64,000 nucleotides of DNA from Sarcocystis neurona (Eukaryota > Apicomplexa > Conoidasida > Eucoccidiorida > Sarcocystidae). Below the pieces are notes generated by a model that worked only from the letters and a program-made list of their open reading frames with translations, did not search any database and was not told the DNA's origin. Shown here piece after piece: positions 38,201-49,812 of the stretch (its first letter is position 1; each line of letters begins with the position of its first letter). The position numbers were made by a program, and so were the translations under genes. The stretch is taken from the NCBI GenBank assembly GCA_000727475.1, contig KL647308.1:1116001-1180000 (forward strand). The letters run 5' to 3'.

Positions 38201-41200
38201 TGTTTGTTCGGAAACGTTCGACGTCGTAGGCCGTGTGTTTGCTGAGTCGTAACCGCACAGTCAACCTCTCGCAGCACCAGCGTGCACGCGTCTTTCCGGG
38301 TCGTTTTACTTTTTTACTCAAAGCGAGGTTGACCCACCGCTGAAGAACTTGGAATACGAACGTGCAGAAGAAGCAGCTTCATTTACGTCTCTGGGCTCTC
38401 TTCCCACAGGACGGGTCTGCACGTGTGTTACCGTGTTGATGTTGAAAGCTCGTTGCATTTTCTTCCTGTTTTCTGTGTGAGGGAGAGTGGCACGTTGGAG
38501 TTTGGCAAAGACGGAAAGCGTTTGGCCAGCTGCGTTGTCAGGAAAGCAGCAGCACATATTGGGTGGGTGCCAAAAGCTGTTGTCAGGGTGCGGCTGTCTG
38601 TAGCCTACGACGCACGTGACTCAGTCTGCAAGCTGCCGGATAAAATGCTTCAAGATCCGTACGGTCGCTTTAGACCACGTCTAACAGTTGTGAAATTTTC
38701 ATTCACGTGCCCGGTCTGTGTTTGCCATCCTCCTCGTCTCTCAGTTTGCCAGTGACTCGCTCAATTTTGGGCTGAGCTGGACGTTGTCAGCGCATGCGTT
38801 TTCCATTGTCTTACGAGGGAAATCCGCCACTACGTAGATTTATAAATAGATATCCGAGAAGACACCGTGGACTCTTTGGTTGGCGTGGCGTGCAGATATC
38901 GCGTCTTTACCAGAACGCGTCCTGCAGACAACTCTCGGAAAACTCGTTTACCCTTTGGTGAACGCCGCCATGGATCGGACGAAGTCTGATATATGTAAGT
39001 GTCCACTGCTTGTTTATGCGTCATGTTGTGGGACGCGTTCTTTCTTGCGCCTGTGGTATGCGCGTGGCTTCACAGATCGCCCACCCCCTCCATAGGTGGG
39101 TTCTGCGCCGGGGGGCGACGTAAGCGTGGGTACTCTCCACATATGCAATTTCTAATGCTGCGCAGACGCCGCTGTCGTAGCTTGCGTTAGTATCAACAAA
39201 ATTCGGTACCACCCCCACGAGCGCGCCGCTTGCTCTGCACACCAGTGCTCTATTTGTTACTCGATACTGTGCTCTGAACCTGCGACGGACGCTTGTATTC
39301 GCATGTTTCCTCATGTGTCTCTCTATTCTTCCTACTACTCAAATAAGTAGACACGCTCGTAGGCGCTTTTAGGTAGCGGTACGTGTGCGCACGTAGAGAA
39401 ATCGTTTTTCAGTACGTCTGCATACGAATATATGAGGCCGGGCGCCGTCACGTAATCGTCTGGTGGGGGTAACAAATTCAGGCAATCTGTGGCTGTCCCC
39501 TTTCTGGGCATCTCTCTCTTCTTCTACTAGCCACCGTGTCACTGTTGCCCTTGTGCGTTGCTGTTGCGTGTCTGAGCGGTTGTGAGCGTACACAGTGCAT
39601 CGGGAGAACTTGGACGTGGGGCGCTGCAGAGAGTGTTGCATCATAGTAGGCTCTTTTTCCCCCCTCTTGCCTCCTGTCTGGTTCTTTCTGGTGCGATCCA
39701 CCTGAATTCACATAACTGCCTTATCCTCCTTCGGACATGCACTTTTTCACAGTAGACTTTTCAGCTGCAAGTCTTCAACCATCATGTGATCGTGTCTGTG
39801 TACAATAGGCCAGCACGCGGACAAAGCAGAGCTCTGCGGTGAGATCTTTTTTTACGGAGGGGCTACTCCTCTGCTGGTACCAGGGGAGCGCAGTACGCAG
39901 ATTCTTATGAAGCGTGTGGTGGAAGAGTTTAAGCAGCAGCAGCTGGACGCGGTGGCCCACCGCAGCTCCACAGCAGCGTACAGAAGCAAATCCAGCTACC
40001 GGCGCGACCGACAAGCTGACGGATCTGCTTTTCTCGGCAGCCGAAACAACAACCAACGAGCTGCTGCTGTCGCCGCGTTCTACTCAGATGCTGTCCTCGC
40101 GCGTCGTAAAGATCGCGCGCGATGCACTGGTGGGAACGAAAGTCGCGTGTGGCCGTCGCCGCAGCCACGCGGAGAGCCCCATCTACAGCAACTGCGGCAG
40201 CAGCAAATACAGCAGGTTCAGTTGCGGCCGGGTCGTGCTACGAAGGAATTTCAGTCAGGCAAAGCTTGTCCGGGGAGAGGAACACTTGAAGGGGGTACAA
40301 CTGCTGCAGTAGGCGACGTCGTGCCAGCTCGTATTCATGAGGGTTTTTCAAGTGCAACTGGCGAAGACTCTTCTGTGCCTGGTGGAGCGACTGCTTTCAA
40401 CAAGGAGGAAGGACACTTTACAGGTGGTGGCGCACCACCACCTGCGGCTACAACGCATGACGTTGACGAGCGGCGATATAGGCTGGAGAACTGGTTAACG
40501 TCTAGTGTGCTGTCCGAATGCCACCGGCAGCCCCAGACATCGCAGCGGCGGCGCTCGCACGTCTCCCCATCCCCACACGCATCACGGCCGAAGACGGAGG
40601 ATGCGGAGGGAGCACAACGGCCGAGGCGGCGTGAGAAGCAGCAGCAGACAAGCTGCGGCAGCAGGAACAACAGCAGCAGGAAAGACTTGTTTCTCCGATG
40701 TCAGTGGAGGTCCCACGCAGACTTTCTTCACTCTGCCGATGACGCAAGGAGCGGCGCTGCTGGAGCAGCGTCAGCAGCGGTGCCGCGTCAGACTCACCAG
40801 CCCGCTGCTCGACGTCTTCGAGGCATCTCATCTGCTAAGTGGAGCGACTCCTCAGGTTCATCTCAATCTTCTACACACGGAAATCCGCTGTTTGTTTCTA
40901 CTGCGTCGCCCGAGCGAGTCTGCAGGCATGCAGAAGGTCACGCAGCAGGCCACGCGACAGCACCTACTAGAGATGCAGTAAGAAATTCCGGCGACACCGT
41001 TGCAGCAGGAGAGAAAGCGACCACCTGGAGTTCCGTACGTGGGCCTCCAACCCAGCTGCACAGGTCGCCGCGTGGAGCAGATGCATGTCTACGCGACGGC
41101 AGACCAACGGGAGCCGGGAAGGGCCGTAGCACCGTTGGAGTTTCGATAAAACCGGCAGCAGAAGTCACTGCCATTAGGCATCCGCCGTTTTCCCCTGTAT

Positions 41201-43272
41201 CATCTTCATCTACCACCGTGGGCTCTCGCCTCTCCACTCAGAGCAGTCGGAAGGGCACGTTCACCAGCGGCGGCAGCAGAAGCGGCGCGTACGCCAGAAA
41301 CGCTTCAGAGTGCAGTCCCTTCACAGTAGCACCAAAGGGCGTGAAAAGCAGAGCTTTACAACGTTTTCTACCACACGCGGAAGACGGGTTGGCAGGCGAC
41401 CGCATGGGTTGGTTTCCTCTGCAGTCATTACGCCTTCGTCGTCCACAAACAACAGAAGACACCGATGTCACTGAGAGAGCGCGAACACGCGGATACTTCC
41501 AGCCGCCCGCAGCTTCAGGTGCGGTTGCAGCGGAACGACGCTCTGCGTCCGACTTCAGCGGCAGCACGTCAATAACAAAGCCAGGTTCTTGGAGTTGTGA
41601 AGCAAGAAGGGATACCGGTGGCATCTATCCGCCCACCACTCGTCAAGGCAGCGTAGGCGGGCGCAGCCGCAGCAGTGACTGCAGCAGGAGCAGCGATGGG
41701 GGTCCGCCGGAAGATGATCTGCGTTGCAACCGGCGTCCTCTTCTCTCACTGCAGCACCACCACGCGGATGCCGCCTACGACGCAGCAAGCGAAGAAGCAG
41801 ATGCGGCGGAGAAAGAGCGGATGTCCCGAGACGGGGGTTTCTGCGGAAACCGAAGGCACACGGTTACAAGCGGAAGGCTCGCTCCTGCTGAGGGAGACGT
41901 CGGCGTGGAAGATGCTTCTGGGAGCAGGCAAAGCAGCAAGTATTCCAGCTTCAGTGAACCGCACGACAGTTGCGATGGCCGAGAGACGGAGTGGCTCCAA
42001 CAGCAGGAATGGCTACCGCCAGCTGAGGAAAAGCAGTTCGAACAGCAAGACCAGGCACGGAGGCTACAAGCGACGGAGCTGGACGTGACACGGAATACGG
42101 AGAAACAAGGTCTGTTTCTTGTTTCTCCAGAAGGGTGTCGCATAAGCCTTGCAGCTGGAAATACTCATTCTGGTTTGTCTTCCCCCCTTCCTCATGACCC
42201 GTCGGCACTGCGCCGTGGCTTGCAGTGGAATTCACACATGCGAGGACGACGACCGGAACACAGCAGTGGTACTAGCATCCCCAGGGTGCGCAGCGGCAGC
42301 TGCAGCGACGTCAGAACAACAGACGTGGTTCGTAGAGACCGAGCGCCCGGGCGTGGGTGCAAGTTTTCTGCTACAGGTGACGGTGTAGATTCCTCTGCGT
42401 GGCCGGCAAATCTAATTCGACGTCGCTCTGCCTCTGCTGATTCTGCATTTGGGGAGTCAGAGCCGGAATGGGAAGACGCTGATGAACAAGAAGGAACAGA
42501 GGAGAGTGAGAAGGTCGACGAGGAAAGTCAAAGTGTAAAGCTGTGGCTTCCTGCTGTCGCGACAAGGCCACCGGCTCTTCGGGAAACAGGGAACGCGGAG
42601 GACAGCAGCGACAGCTCTGAGGGTCAAGGTATGCCAGCAGATAGTAATTTTCCTCTAAAGTGTAGCACCTCGACTGTGCGCCCTACCCCGAACTCCCCGT
42701 CTTTTGAAAGCGCGAGTGACTGTTGTTTTCTTGAAAGCGCTCACGAAGATGATGAAGTGGAAGGAAAGGAAGAATTTCAAGAAGCAAAGGAAGAACGTAC
42801 GAGCAGTGACGACGAGGAACAGGACACGCAAAGAGCCGAAGGAATCGCAGAATTAGGCTGCGAAGGAAGTGTCTCTTACAGCGATGACGGTGGACTAGTC
42901 AAACGGTGCGTACCCAGCTTCCTTACGCCACCAGCCGTACCTTGGCAAAGGGGGGGCAGAGACGGCAGAGCGCGTTTCACAAGACAGAGTCCAGGGAAGA
43001 CGTACGTAGCCGAAAGACAAACACCTGTCGCTTCAGGTGTAGAAGAAGCAGGTGGACGTGAAGAAAGGCGTGCTACAAGTCCTACCACGTGCAGCGACTG
43101 GTGGCAACAACAAGACCAGCGTGACAGGAATGCTGCGCGCAGTTCAACCTTTTTCCCGGAGACACGGACAGAAGTGGCCGCAATCCACCAGGCGCCGTTT
43201 GTTCAGCGCGAGCAAGAGGAAAGCCTGAAGGAAGATTTTGAGGTACTGACCCTCTACCAGTCAACACTGTGA
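35240..43272 (+). CDS. PPPDE/DeSI-type cysteine isopeptidase with a very long disordered C-terminal extension, 6 exons, 1,363 aa
   Basis: Exons: 35240-35496, 36551-36661, 37073-37145, 38090-38177, 38896-38994, 39809-43272. They total 4,092 nt and all phases match. The start ATG sits in AAAAATGGC, a good apicomplexan context. The PPPDE domain spans residues 57 to about 205: KLKVFDISKGMA, then IWHTNVVVFGLEYFY (putative catalytic His87, with Trp86 split by the first intron), VGTTERT, YDMFKHNCNHFSDL (putative catalytic Cys157), and PSYIASLPERVLQTTLGKLV, which matches the DeSI ending. DeSI enzymes are papain-fold proteases that remove SUMO or ubiquitin; which one is used here cannot be seen. Typical DeSI proteins have about 170-200 residues, so the 1,150-residue tail is exceptional. 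It is Ser/Arg/Gly/Gln-rich, with Asp/Glu-rich blocks near the end and no recognised domain. The tail exon joins by a phase-1 intron (38995-39808), and its first 45 residues (GEIFFYGGATPLLVPGE) look less disordered than the rest. Confidence 0.9.
39809..43272 (+). other. Single large exon encoding the low-complexity tail of the DeSI-like protein
   Basis: The exon is open for 1,153 codons. It is rich in CAG, AGC and GAN codons, giving Ser, Gln, Arg, Gly and acidic runs. The acidic part, at about 42460-42860, is dominated by Glu/Asp. Many opposite-strand open frames of 60-130 codons overlap it, but they are by-products of this codon bias. If the 38994/39809 join were wrong, this would be a separate gene starting at the ATG at 39907. 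The matching phase and the in-frame, conserved-looking lead-in upstream of that ATG argue for one gene. Confidence 0.75.
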
Positions 43273-46200
43273 GGACGGCATGTGGCTTTTTGACATGGCT
43301 TCTTCAGAGGGCGGAGCTTTGCTCGTGCAGAAGCAGCGTAGGTTCAGGAAAAACGGGCTAGGGCCGCCGCCGGGCCAAGAAGCGACATGCGTAGGTAGTG
43401 GCGTGGAAGCGAAATGGTATTTTTAACAGGTGTCTCATCAAAGGCGAAGTGCAACTAACCGTGGATATGTATGGGGGAATAAGTACGTAGAAAGTTATGC
43501 AGACATACCGGCGAGAAGTAGAGGGTAGAATGCTTGCTGCACTAGGGTACTGGAACAATCGACTGGCCTCTCTGCATCTGGGATCTCAGGAACCTTTATA
43601 TTTTGCTGGTGCGCACGGTTGTGTACCACTCTTATCCAAGATATGTACATGCCCGCGTAAATCGGACGTTTGACTTCCAGGAGAATCGCTGGCCGAATGC
43701 TAACATTTCACCCTGGTATGCGCTACACTTGTGCCCCACTGAGCACCTCTTGTGTCCCAGTTAAGACTTTCCCCCTTTCTTGATTCCAGAGGCAGGTATT
43801 CTCCTACGTGTTACTTTGTGCCTCTCTATCAAGACGCAATAAGCATGTACGAACTATGTATGTACAACTGTACACGTGCGTCCAACTGACGCCGCGTGTT
43901 TCGCCGGGTAGTTGAGCATCGCCGGCTGTCAACAAATGAATACGATTTCTTCAGATGCGATGCTTTCTGCGTGCAGCAAATTCGAGCGTCCTTCTTTCCG
44001 CCAGCGTCACCGGCGTTCACCCCTCGGTAGACACAGGAGAATAGAGTTAGTAAAAATCAAAGATGAAACAAGGTTCAAGCATTAAACTTCGTTATCCGTT
44101 CTTCTTCCAGCCGTCGCTGACAAAGGAGCGCTGCACCCGTGTAGCGGTCTGCAGGGTGGCATAACTGGGCACTCGCAGAGTACAGGTACTAGTCACCCCC
44201 GTTCTTGCTGTCCTTCGGTAGCGGCAGTGTTGCTGGAATGCACCCGCGCGTAGGGAAGTTGTTCCTCCTTTGTAAATTTCCGTATTTGTGCTCGTTTTTC
44301 TGCTGAAGAAGAGGTGCGCCTCATTGTGAGATCCGTGAACTATCAGCCGTGCTGTTGAGGTGGCTTTTTCGTTTCGCTATGTCAGTGCTTCATTCCTTAC
44401 GCGTGCATTTTCGGTCAGTCGTCTTTACCCATTCCGACGGTGCCTGTCGTCGTTGGCGACTCACGCAGGCCTGTCTTCGAATGCCACCTGAAGAGTAGTA
44501 TTTGCGTATCAGGTTCCGTGAGACGGGATCTCGATGGCATTGACACCTATGCGGTGGCTTTTCGCTACCCGTAAGCACAGACTGTATGGACTGTGTGGAC
44601 TTTATGACGGCGTTTGCACTTCGAAACTTTGTGCTTGCCATGGAGACAGTGTATTGTACCGTTCAGCCATTAGTCGAGTAATGAAGATGAGAAGGAATGT
44701 CCTGTACCAGTGCGCACGTGGTACTCACTCATTCATACTGTTTATTTTCGTGGACATTCGCCTTCCGCAGCTTCGCCTTTATGGTCCTTTTCCCCTTTCA
44801 CGTGGCGGGGGTCTTATTTTTAACGGGCCAGGCCGTCGAACGTGAAGAACGACTGAAAAATATACGTCCTCACCGGAGACGCAAACTGCAGACGCACTTC
44901 TCAAAAAACCAACTGGCTTCACCTGTTACGTAGGGCTGCCTATAAAGAAATTTTTTACTCAGAATTTCACTACTGGAGGTTTAGCCGCTGAGGAGGAAGT
45001 TTCGAGATCCAGACAGTCACGCATTTAGAATGCAGGACGCTGTCTCTTTCGGTACGGACAAGCGTCGGTGAAGCAGGGAAGCAGCAGCCAGAAGCATCCA
45101 AACTGTCAGGAGCTCGTTATTGCCGGATGTTCAGCGTTGAGGGGGGTGTTTACCGCTGTGTAACGAAATGAATCACGTGTTGCTCAAACATGCCGTGTGA
45201 TCGGCGTGTTGCACCGCGTGGCCTTCCTCAAGTTGCTAGATGTTTCTTAGCATACTATGCCATATTCAAAGTAATTCCGACTAAAAGGGGATAGCCCTCA
45301 ATATCGCCTAAAATGCTGTTGAACAAGCCTGCGTCGCGCATCATCTTGTTTGACGCGGGTGCGCTTGAATTGACTATTGCACAGCTACGGCGCCACGACA
45401 ACACAAAGCACAAGTGGACTCCCGTCGGTCCAAATGTAAACCTGCATGTACAACCGGGTCGCTGCCCCAGAGGAGAGTATGTTTCAGAGCTCCCAAGGTG
45501 AACGCCTTAGCGGTCGACACCCCTAATGGTAACGCCTTTGCGTTCGACATCCAAGCTGGAAACGGCTTTAAAGACACCACAGACGTCAGAAATAACTACA
45601 ATACAGCACAGGGTAGTGGGAGTCGCTCTGAAGTGTGCGCTGTTGAATTCGTAGCCCTTTGCCATGGCACAGGGCAGCCCCGCAGACACGCGTGCCTATC
45701 TGGGGCACACGCGGCAATACCTGTTGTGGGAGGGGGAGGGGCTCAGTTGGACAATCTTCGCCACCGGCACTGTAACACAACAGAAAGTCTAAGAGGTGGC
45801 ACGACAGGAGACGATACAAGGGTGCTACACGGGCGCCTGTCTGTCCTGCGCGAAGAAGGGCTGCGCCCCGATCGGCACTTCGTGCAGTTTCTGGCAGGTG
45901 GTCTGCCCTCCACACAATGGCACACACGTGTATGCGTGTTCGTGCGTCTGTGGAGATATTCATTGCGTGCTGCCTGCAGTGCCAGCAGCGAGATGACAAT
46001 CCTGTGCCTTGTCAAACCTGCGATGTTCATTGTCACTGTTGAGACAGTCTCGTGGCGCACGTTAGGTGCTGAAGAAAACAACTGCTCTGACAATAAGGAA
46101 GCGGATACGTAGGCTTGCGGAGGTTTATTATTGCACACTTGTGTTGTAGAACTTATTCCCACGTGCGACAGCAGAAAAACCGCTTCTTTTTCAGGAAAGC

Positions 46201-46550
46201 TTGTTTCTCCCAATTGTACGTGGCCACTGGAGACTGGCAGTCGGCCTCGGTAGTGCAGCTCACTGAATTACGTCTTGTGCCCGTGTCTGCGGTTCGGAGG
46301 TTTTCGTGCAGCACCACAATATGAAGTAAGACGCGCTTTGTAACTGTTCGCAGCCCGAGTTAACTGCCGTCACAGATGCGTGTGCAACATGACAGACAGG
46401 TGTATTCAGACATTTGACCACGCAACATCTGTACCACTGCGCATGCCCTGCAAGTGGAGATTGTGAAACCGAAGCACAGGTCCATACAGGCACGTGAGCA
46501 CACCTCGACAAGCAAACATGAGATTCACTCTATGTCCTCGCGGTCGGGGA

Positions 46551-46880
46551 AATCAAAAGGAATTTGCCCATATTCGACTGTCGAGACTAGCGACCTCGTT
46601 TTCAACGTCAGTTGCTGTATGCTGCAACAAAATCCAGTGTAGTCACTGCACCGCCGCACAAGAATCTTATGTGCCACCTTGAACTCACCAGTCAGGGACA
46701 GTCGACAGAAATTTGCATTGGTTAGGGACAGTTAAGGGGAATTTGCCGACAATCGAGTTTCGAGATTGTGGGCCTTGTTTTAAATGTCACTTGCTCTACG
46801 CTGCAACCAGAATATCCAGTGTACAGGTTGAACGGCCGCATATGAATTTTACATGACACCTTGGACACAACAGTACTGAA
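46551..46880 (+). repeat. Diverged direct duplication, about 180-bp period
   Basis: AATTTGCCCATATTCGACTG (46561) recurs as AATTTGCCGACAATCGAGTT (46740). The similarity continues through CTCGTTTTCAACGTCA / CTTGTTTTAAATGTCA, GCTGCAAC, ATCCAGTGTA, CGGCCGCA/CGCCGCAC and the ACCTTG near each end. Both copies are non-coding and clearly aged. Confidence 0.7.
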
Positions 46881-48589
46881 AAAAGAACCCCCTGTCCTGC
46901 TCTATGTGGGACCCTCCTGTTAGCTTAGCCGACTCCCACTTCTTCATTTTTCCGGAGTAGGATTTGACACAAATGTGTAGTGCTATGAAGATGTGTAATT
47001 ACGCGTTGTCTTCGCGTCGACAAGACATAACCTGGGAGCGAACACCAGTCCGTCTCCATGGAGCCAGTAAGTGCCTGTTGCCTTAGCAACAAACACGTGG
47101 ATTAGTCTTGAAGCAGAGATGGAAACTCTGATTCACCTTGACTGCAACGAAGTTGCATGCTCACACCTGACAATGTGCACGTGAACATACGGCGACTACG
47201 CATATGCGCACACGGCCAACGGAACAACGATGGGACAGCAGACGACACAGCCGGATCACCACGGTGCAGATGGAGTACCCTCGGAAGCATTTAACGTTGA
47301 AAGAGGTGTCTCTACAGTTTTACGGTGCGCAGACGAGCATAGTGCTGGTGCGCAACACCAAGCGAATCCTAAGGCGTTGAAAAGGACCACGGATCATTCT
47401 CCGCCGAGGAGCTGTTTCTTTCTGTGCTCTTATCTGCTACAGGGGGCGCATCCACGCCGGTGAGACTGACTCTGTCTCTATCCATAAGTAGATATGTACC
47501 GCAGTATCGGCGCGGAGATACGTAGCTGAGGGCTAAACCACAAAAGAGTACCTTGGGAGGTAGCTGAACTATTAGTCGTCAAAGGGCTACACGACATAAC
47601 AGTACTTTACCAAGCAGTCGCGCTTGCTGCATCGTCGGCGGTAAAGTTTAAAGCAGTACCGTACGCACAAAGTGTACGCGTTCTTGACGGTGTGGTCCTG
47701 CGTGTGCGTGGTGAGCCCTCTACGGATCAGGTTTATGACGGCAGCGAGCAAGTCGCCCTGCTGCATAGTGGAAAATGTCTTTTTCACTCCACGTGCTTAG
47801 TCACATGAAGCATAGGATGGACCTTATGTAACCTAAACAACTGGTGCGTGAAGAGAGTTCAGGTTCGATTGTGGACGCGGTTGGGAACTTTCGTGTTGAA
47901 TGCCTGCTGCAGGTAGAGAGCGCTCTCCAGTTCGAGGGTACATCAACCACCTAATACGCGTAGAGGGTACTAGCAGTGGACAAGTTTGTCTTCATCCCCA
48001 CGGCATTTGTGAGGTTAGCCCTGCAAACTGAACCCACAGAAAAGACTTTCTGTTTTCTGACCCCGCTTAAGAGCTTTGACCACCAAAACAGCAGTCGTGC
48101 TGTACTTTGTGCAGCGTCCTGTTAGTGTCGCGTTTATCCGGATTCGAGCGGGTCTGCAACCAATTTACACAAAGCTGGGTTTCTATTGTCGTGCCTGAAT
48201 GTTATGAGCTCCCCGATCTGTACGCAACAGCACATCGTTCTGACCGTGTTTCCCGCTTCTCCGAGCAGCAGTACTCAACGCGCATCAGCTCGACACCTTG
48301 TGCTATTGTGCGGGTTGTTTGATATTATCAAGCTAAATAGTCTTGGGCATCCATCTACATGTAGAATCAGCACTAGCACTGACTGCACTCGTATTTTAGT
48401 GATCTGCGTTTTTGATGCATTTTCGTTTTGGCGTCCTCTTTTATACACTGAGGTGACCCGACTTTGCCGCGTGCTGCAGTGTAGTTGCACGATTGATATT
48501 TTGACAGCGCCCTCTAAAACTTGCTCCCCAGCTGGGGTTTATGCTTGAGGCTCGCGCAGGTGCCGCGCGTTACTCTGCTAGTAAGTAGC

Positions 48590-49080
48590 AGAGATCCTGC
48601 AATAGCGTCTGCACAGTTGGTGTTGGTGCAGTTATTCACCCTATCGTGTTGCTGTTGACGTGGTTGGTTCTGTCTTTATGGCGGCAAGGCCACCCATTAT
48701 GCTGCTGGAGTGTTGCTTGCGTCGTGCTTGTTTATGTTGCTACTGTTTCTCCCTCTGGCGCTACGTGCGCTGCTAGTATGCTACTGGTGTTGTGTTTGTT
48801 TACACTGTTGTAGTGGCGTTGCAATTAGTCGTGCTGCTATACAGGTAGCACTGCTGAACTAGGCGTTTCTTTTGCATTTCCAATATTTCAGGGTTACTCT
48901 TACTAGGGTAGCGTTGCTGCTGTTTGCCTTTGTGGAACTGAGGTGGTCTTTAGAGGTTCCCTTCGCTACAAACAAACGTCGCTATGATTAGGAAGGATGC
49001 GGCCGCAGTTAGCGGTGCTACAGTTGACGGTGCTGGAGTTGGCAGTAGTGCTGCTGGTACTGCTGCCCCTCTCGTTGTGA
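48590..49080 (+). repeat. Degenerate GTTGCT/GCTGTT-rich tract
   Basis: The plus strand is dominated by imperfect trinucleotides of the GTT/GCT/GTG type (repeated TTGCTGTTG, TGCTGCT, GTGTTG), with stops in every frame. It looks like an eroded CTG/CAG-type repeat tract, of the sort that is abundant in Eimeria genomes (family knowledge). No coding use is apparent. Confidence 0.5.
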
Positions 49081-49812
49081 GGCCAAAACTACTTATCGCC
49101 CCGACTTTCGCGCTACTCGCGTAGTTGACTCGCAGCTTCCTATGCAGACACTCTTCTTTCTAATGCGGAAATCGAGGGTCAGATACTTTCTTCGTTTAAT
49201 TAGAATTCGAGCATCAAGCCGTTTCCTCTATCGCGTAGAAATCAACTATCACGCTGTGATGGTGTCTTGCCATCCGTGCCTTCACGTACACATCGGCGAC
49301 GTCGTACGCTGTCTTAACAATGGAGCGCACTACGGGTGGTACGGTCGTGTCCTGAAATCCCACTTTTGTGCGCCGTGGCTGATTTCAAGGTACCACCGGC
49401 CCGTGCGGCTGCCGTTTCTGCTGGAACTTGCCGCGCTGCGTCTGCTGTGGCCAATCCCGCTGGCGCTGCTATCGCCGCTGATGCGGCGGACGATGCTGCG
49501 GTGCGCCCCGTGCGGACACTTGCGTCGTGCAGCGACTTTGTCTTCGGGACTGTGCTCGGGACGGGCTTCCCAGCAGTTCTCGGCAGCGGACCGTGCAGCA
49601 CCGGGCAAGGCAGCGGAGGCTGTCCACCGGCAGCTCGACGCTGTCAATGTCCACAAGCATCGCGGCCCTAGCGAGTGTACGCGTGTTTTGAAGCGCTTGT
49701 GGGGTTCTTACAACTACTCTTCTCCTGTGTCTTCTCAATGAAATTACCCGATGTGCCTCAAAAGGCGGAATGTGTTTCTAGTTTGTCTGATGAACTTTAA
49801 CCTGTCCACGTC

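Larger units (their letters stand above)
43273..49812. other. Spacer downstream of the DeSI-like gene; no gene recognised
   Basis: Several ATG-started frames exist (44534-44845, 103 codons; 45313-45501, 62 codons; 45414-46112, 232 codons; 49142-49741, 199 codons), but none shows a domain, signal peptide or matching splice partner that I recognise, and they overlap one another in different frames. A Cys-rich frame lies at 45796-45996. The region also holds a 180-bp duplication (46551-46880) and a GTT/GCT-rich tract (48590-49080). Part of 49140-49740 is GC-rich and could be an untranslated leader or an upstream exon of the next gene. Confidence 0.5.

Noticed and set aside
39929..43267. Many minus-strand frames of 60-130 codons opposite the DeSI tail exon
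   Set aside because: They mirror the biased CAG/AGC/GAN codons of the plus-strand exon and show no start context or family similarity.
44534..45501. ATG-started frames of 103 and 62 codons
   Set aside because: No domain, no signal sequence that I trust, and no splice partner. Chance frames of this size are expected at this base composition.
49142..49741. 199-codon frame just upstream of the 2,040-aa gene
   Set aside because: It lies in GC-rich DNA where three overlapping frames on both strands are open. No feature favours one, and it does not join in phase to the next start.
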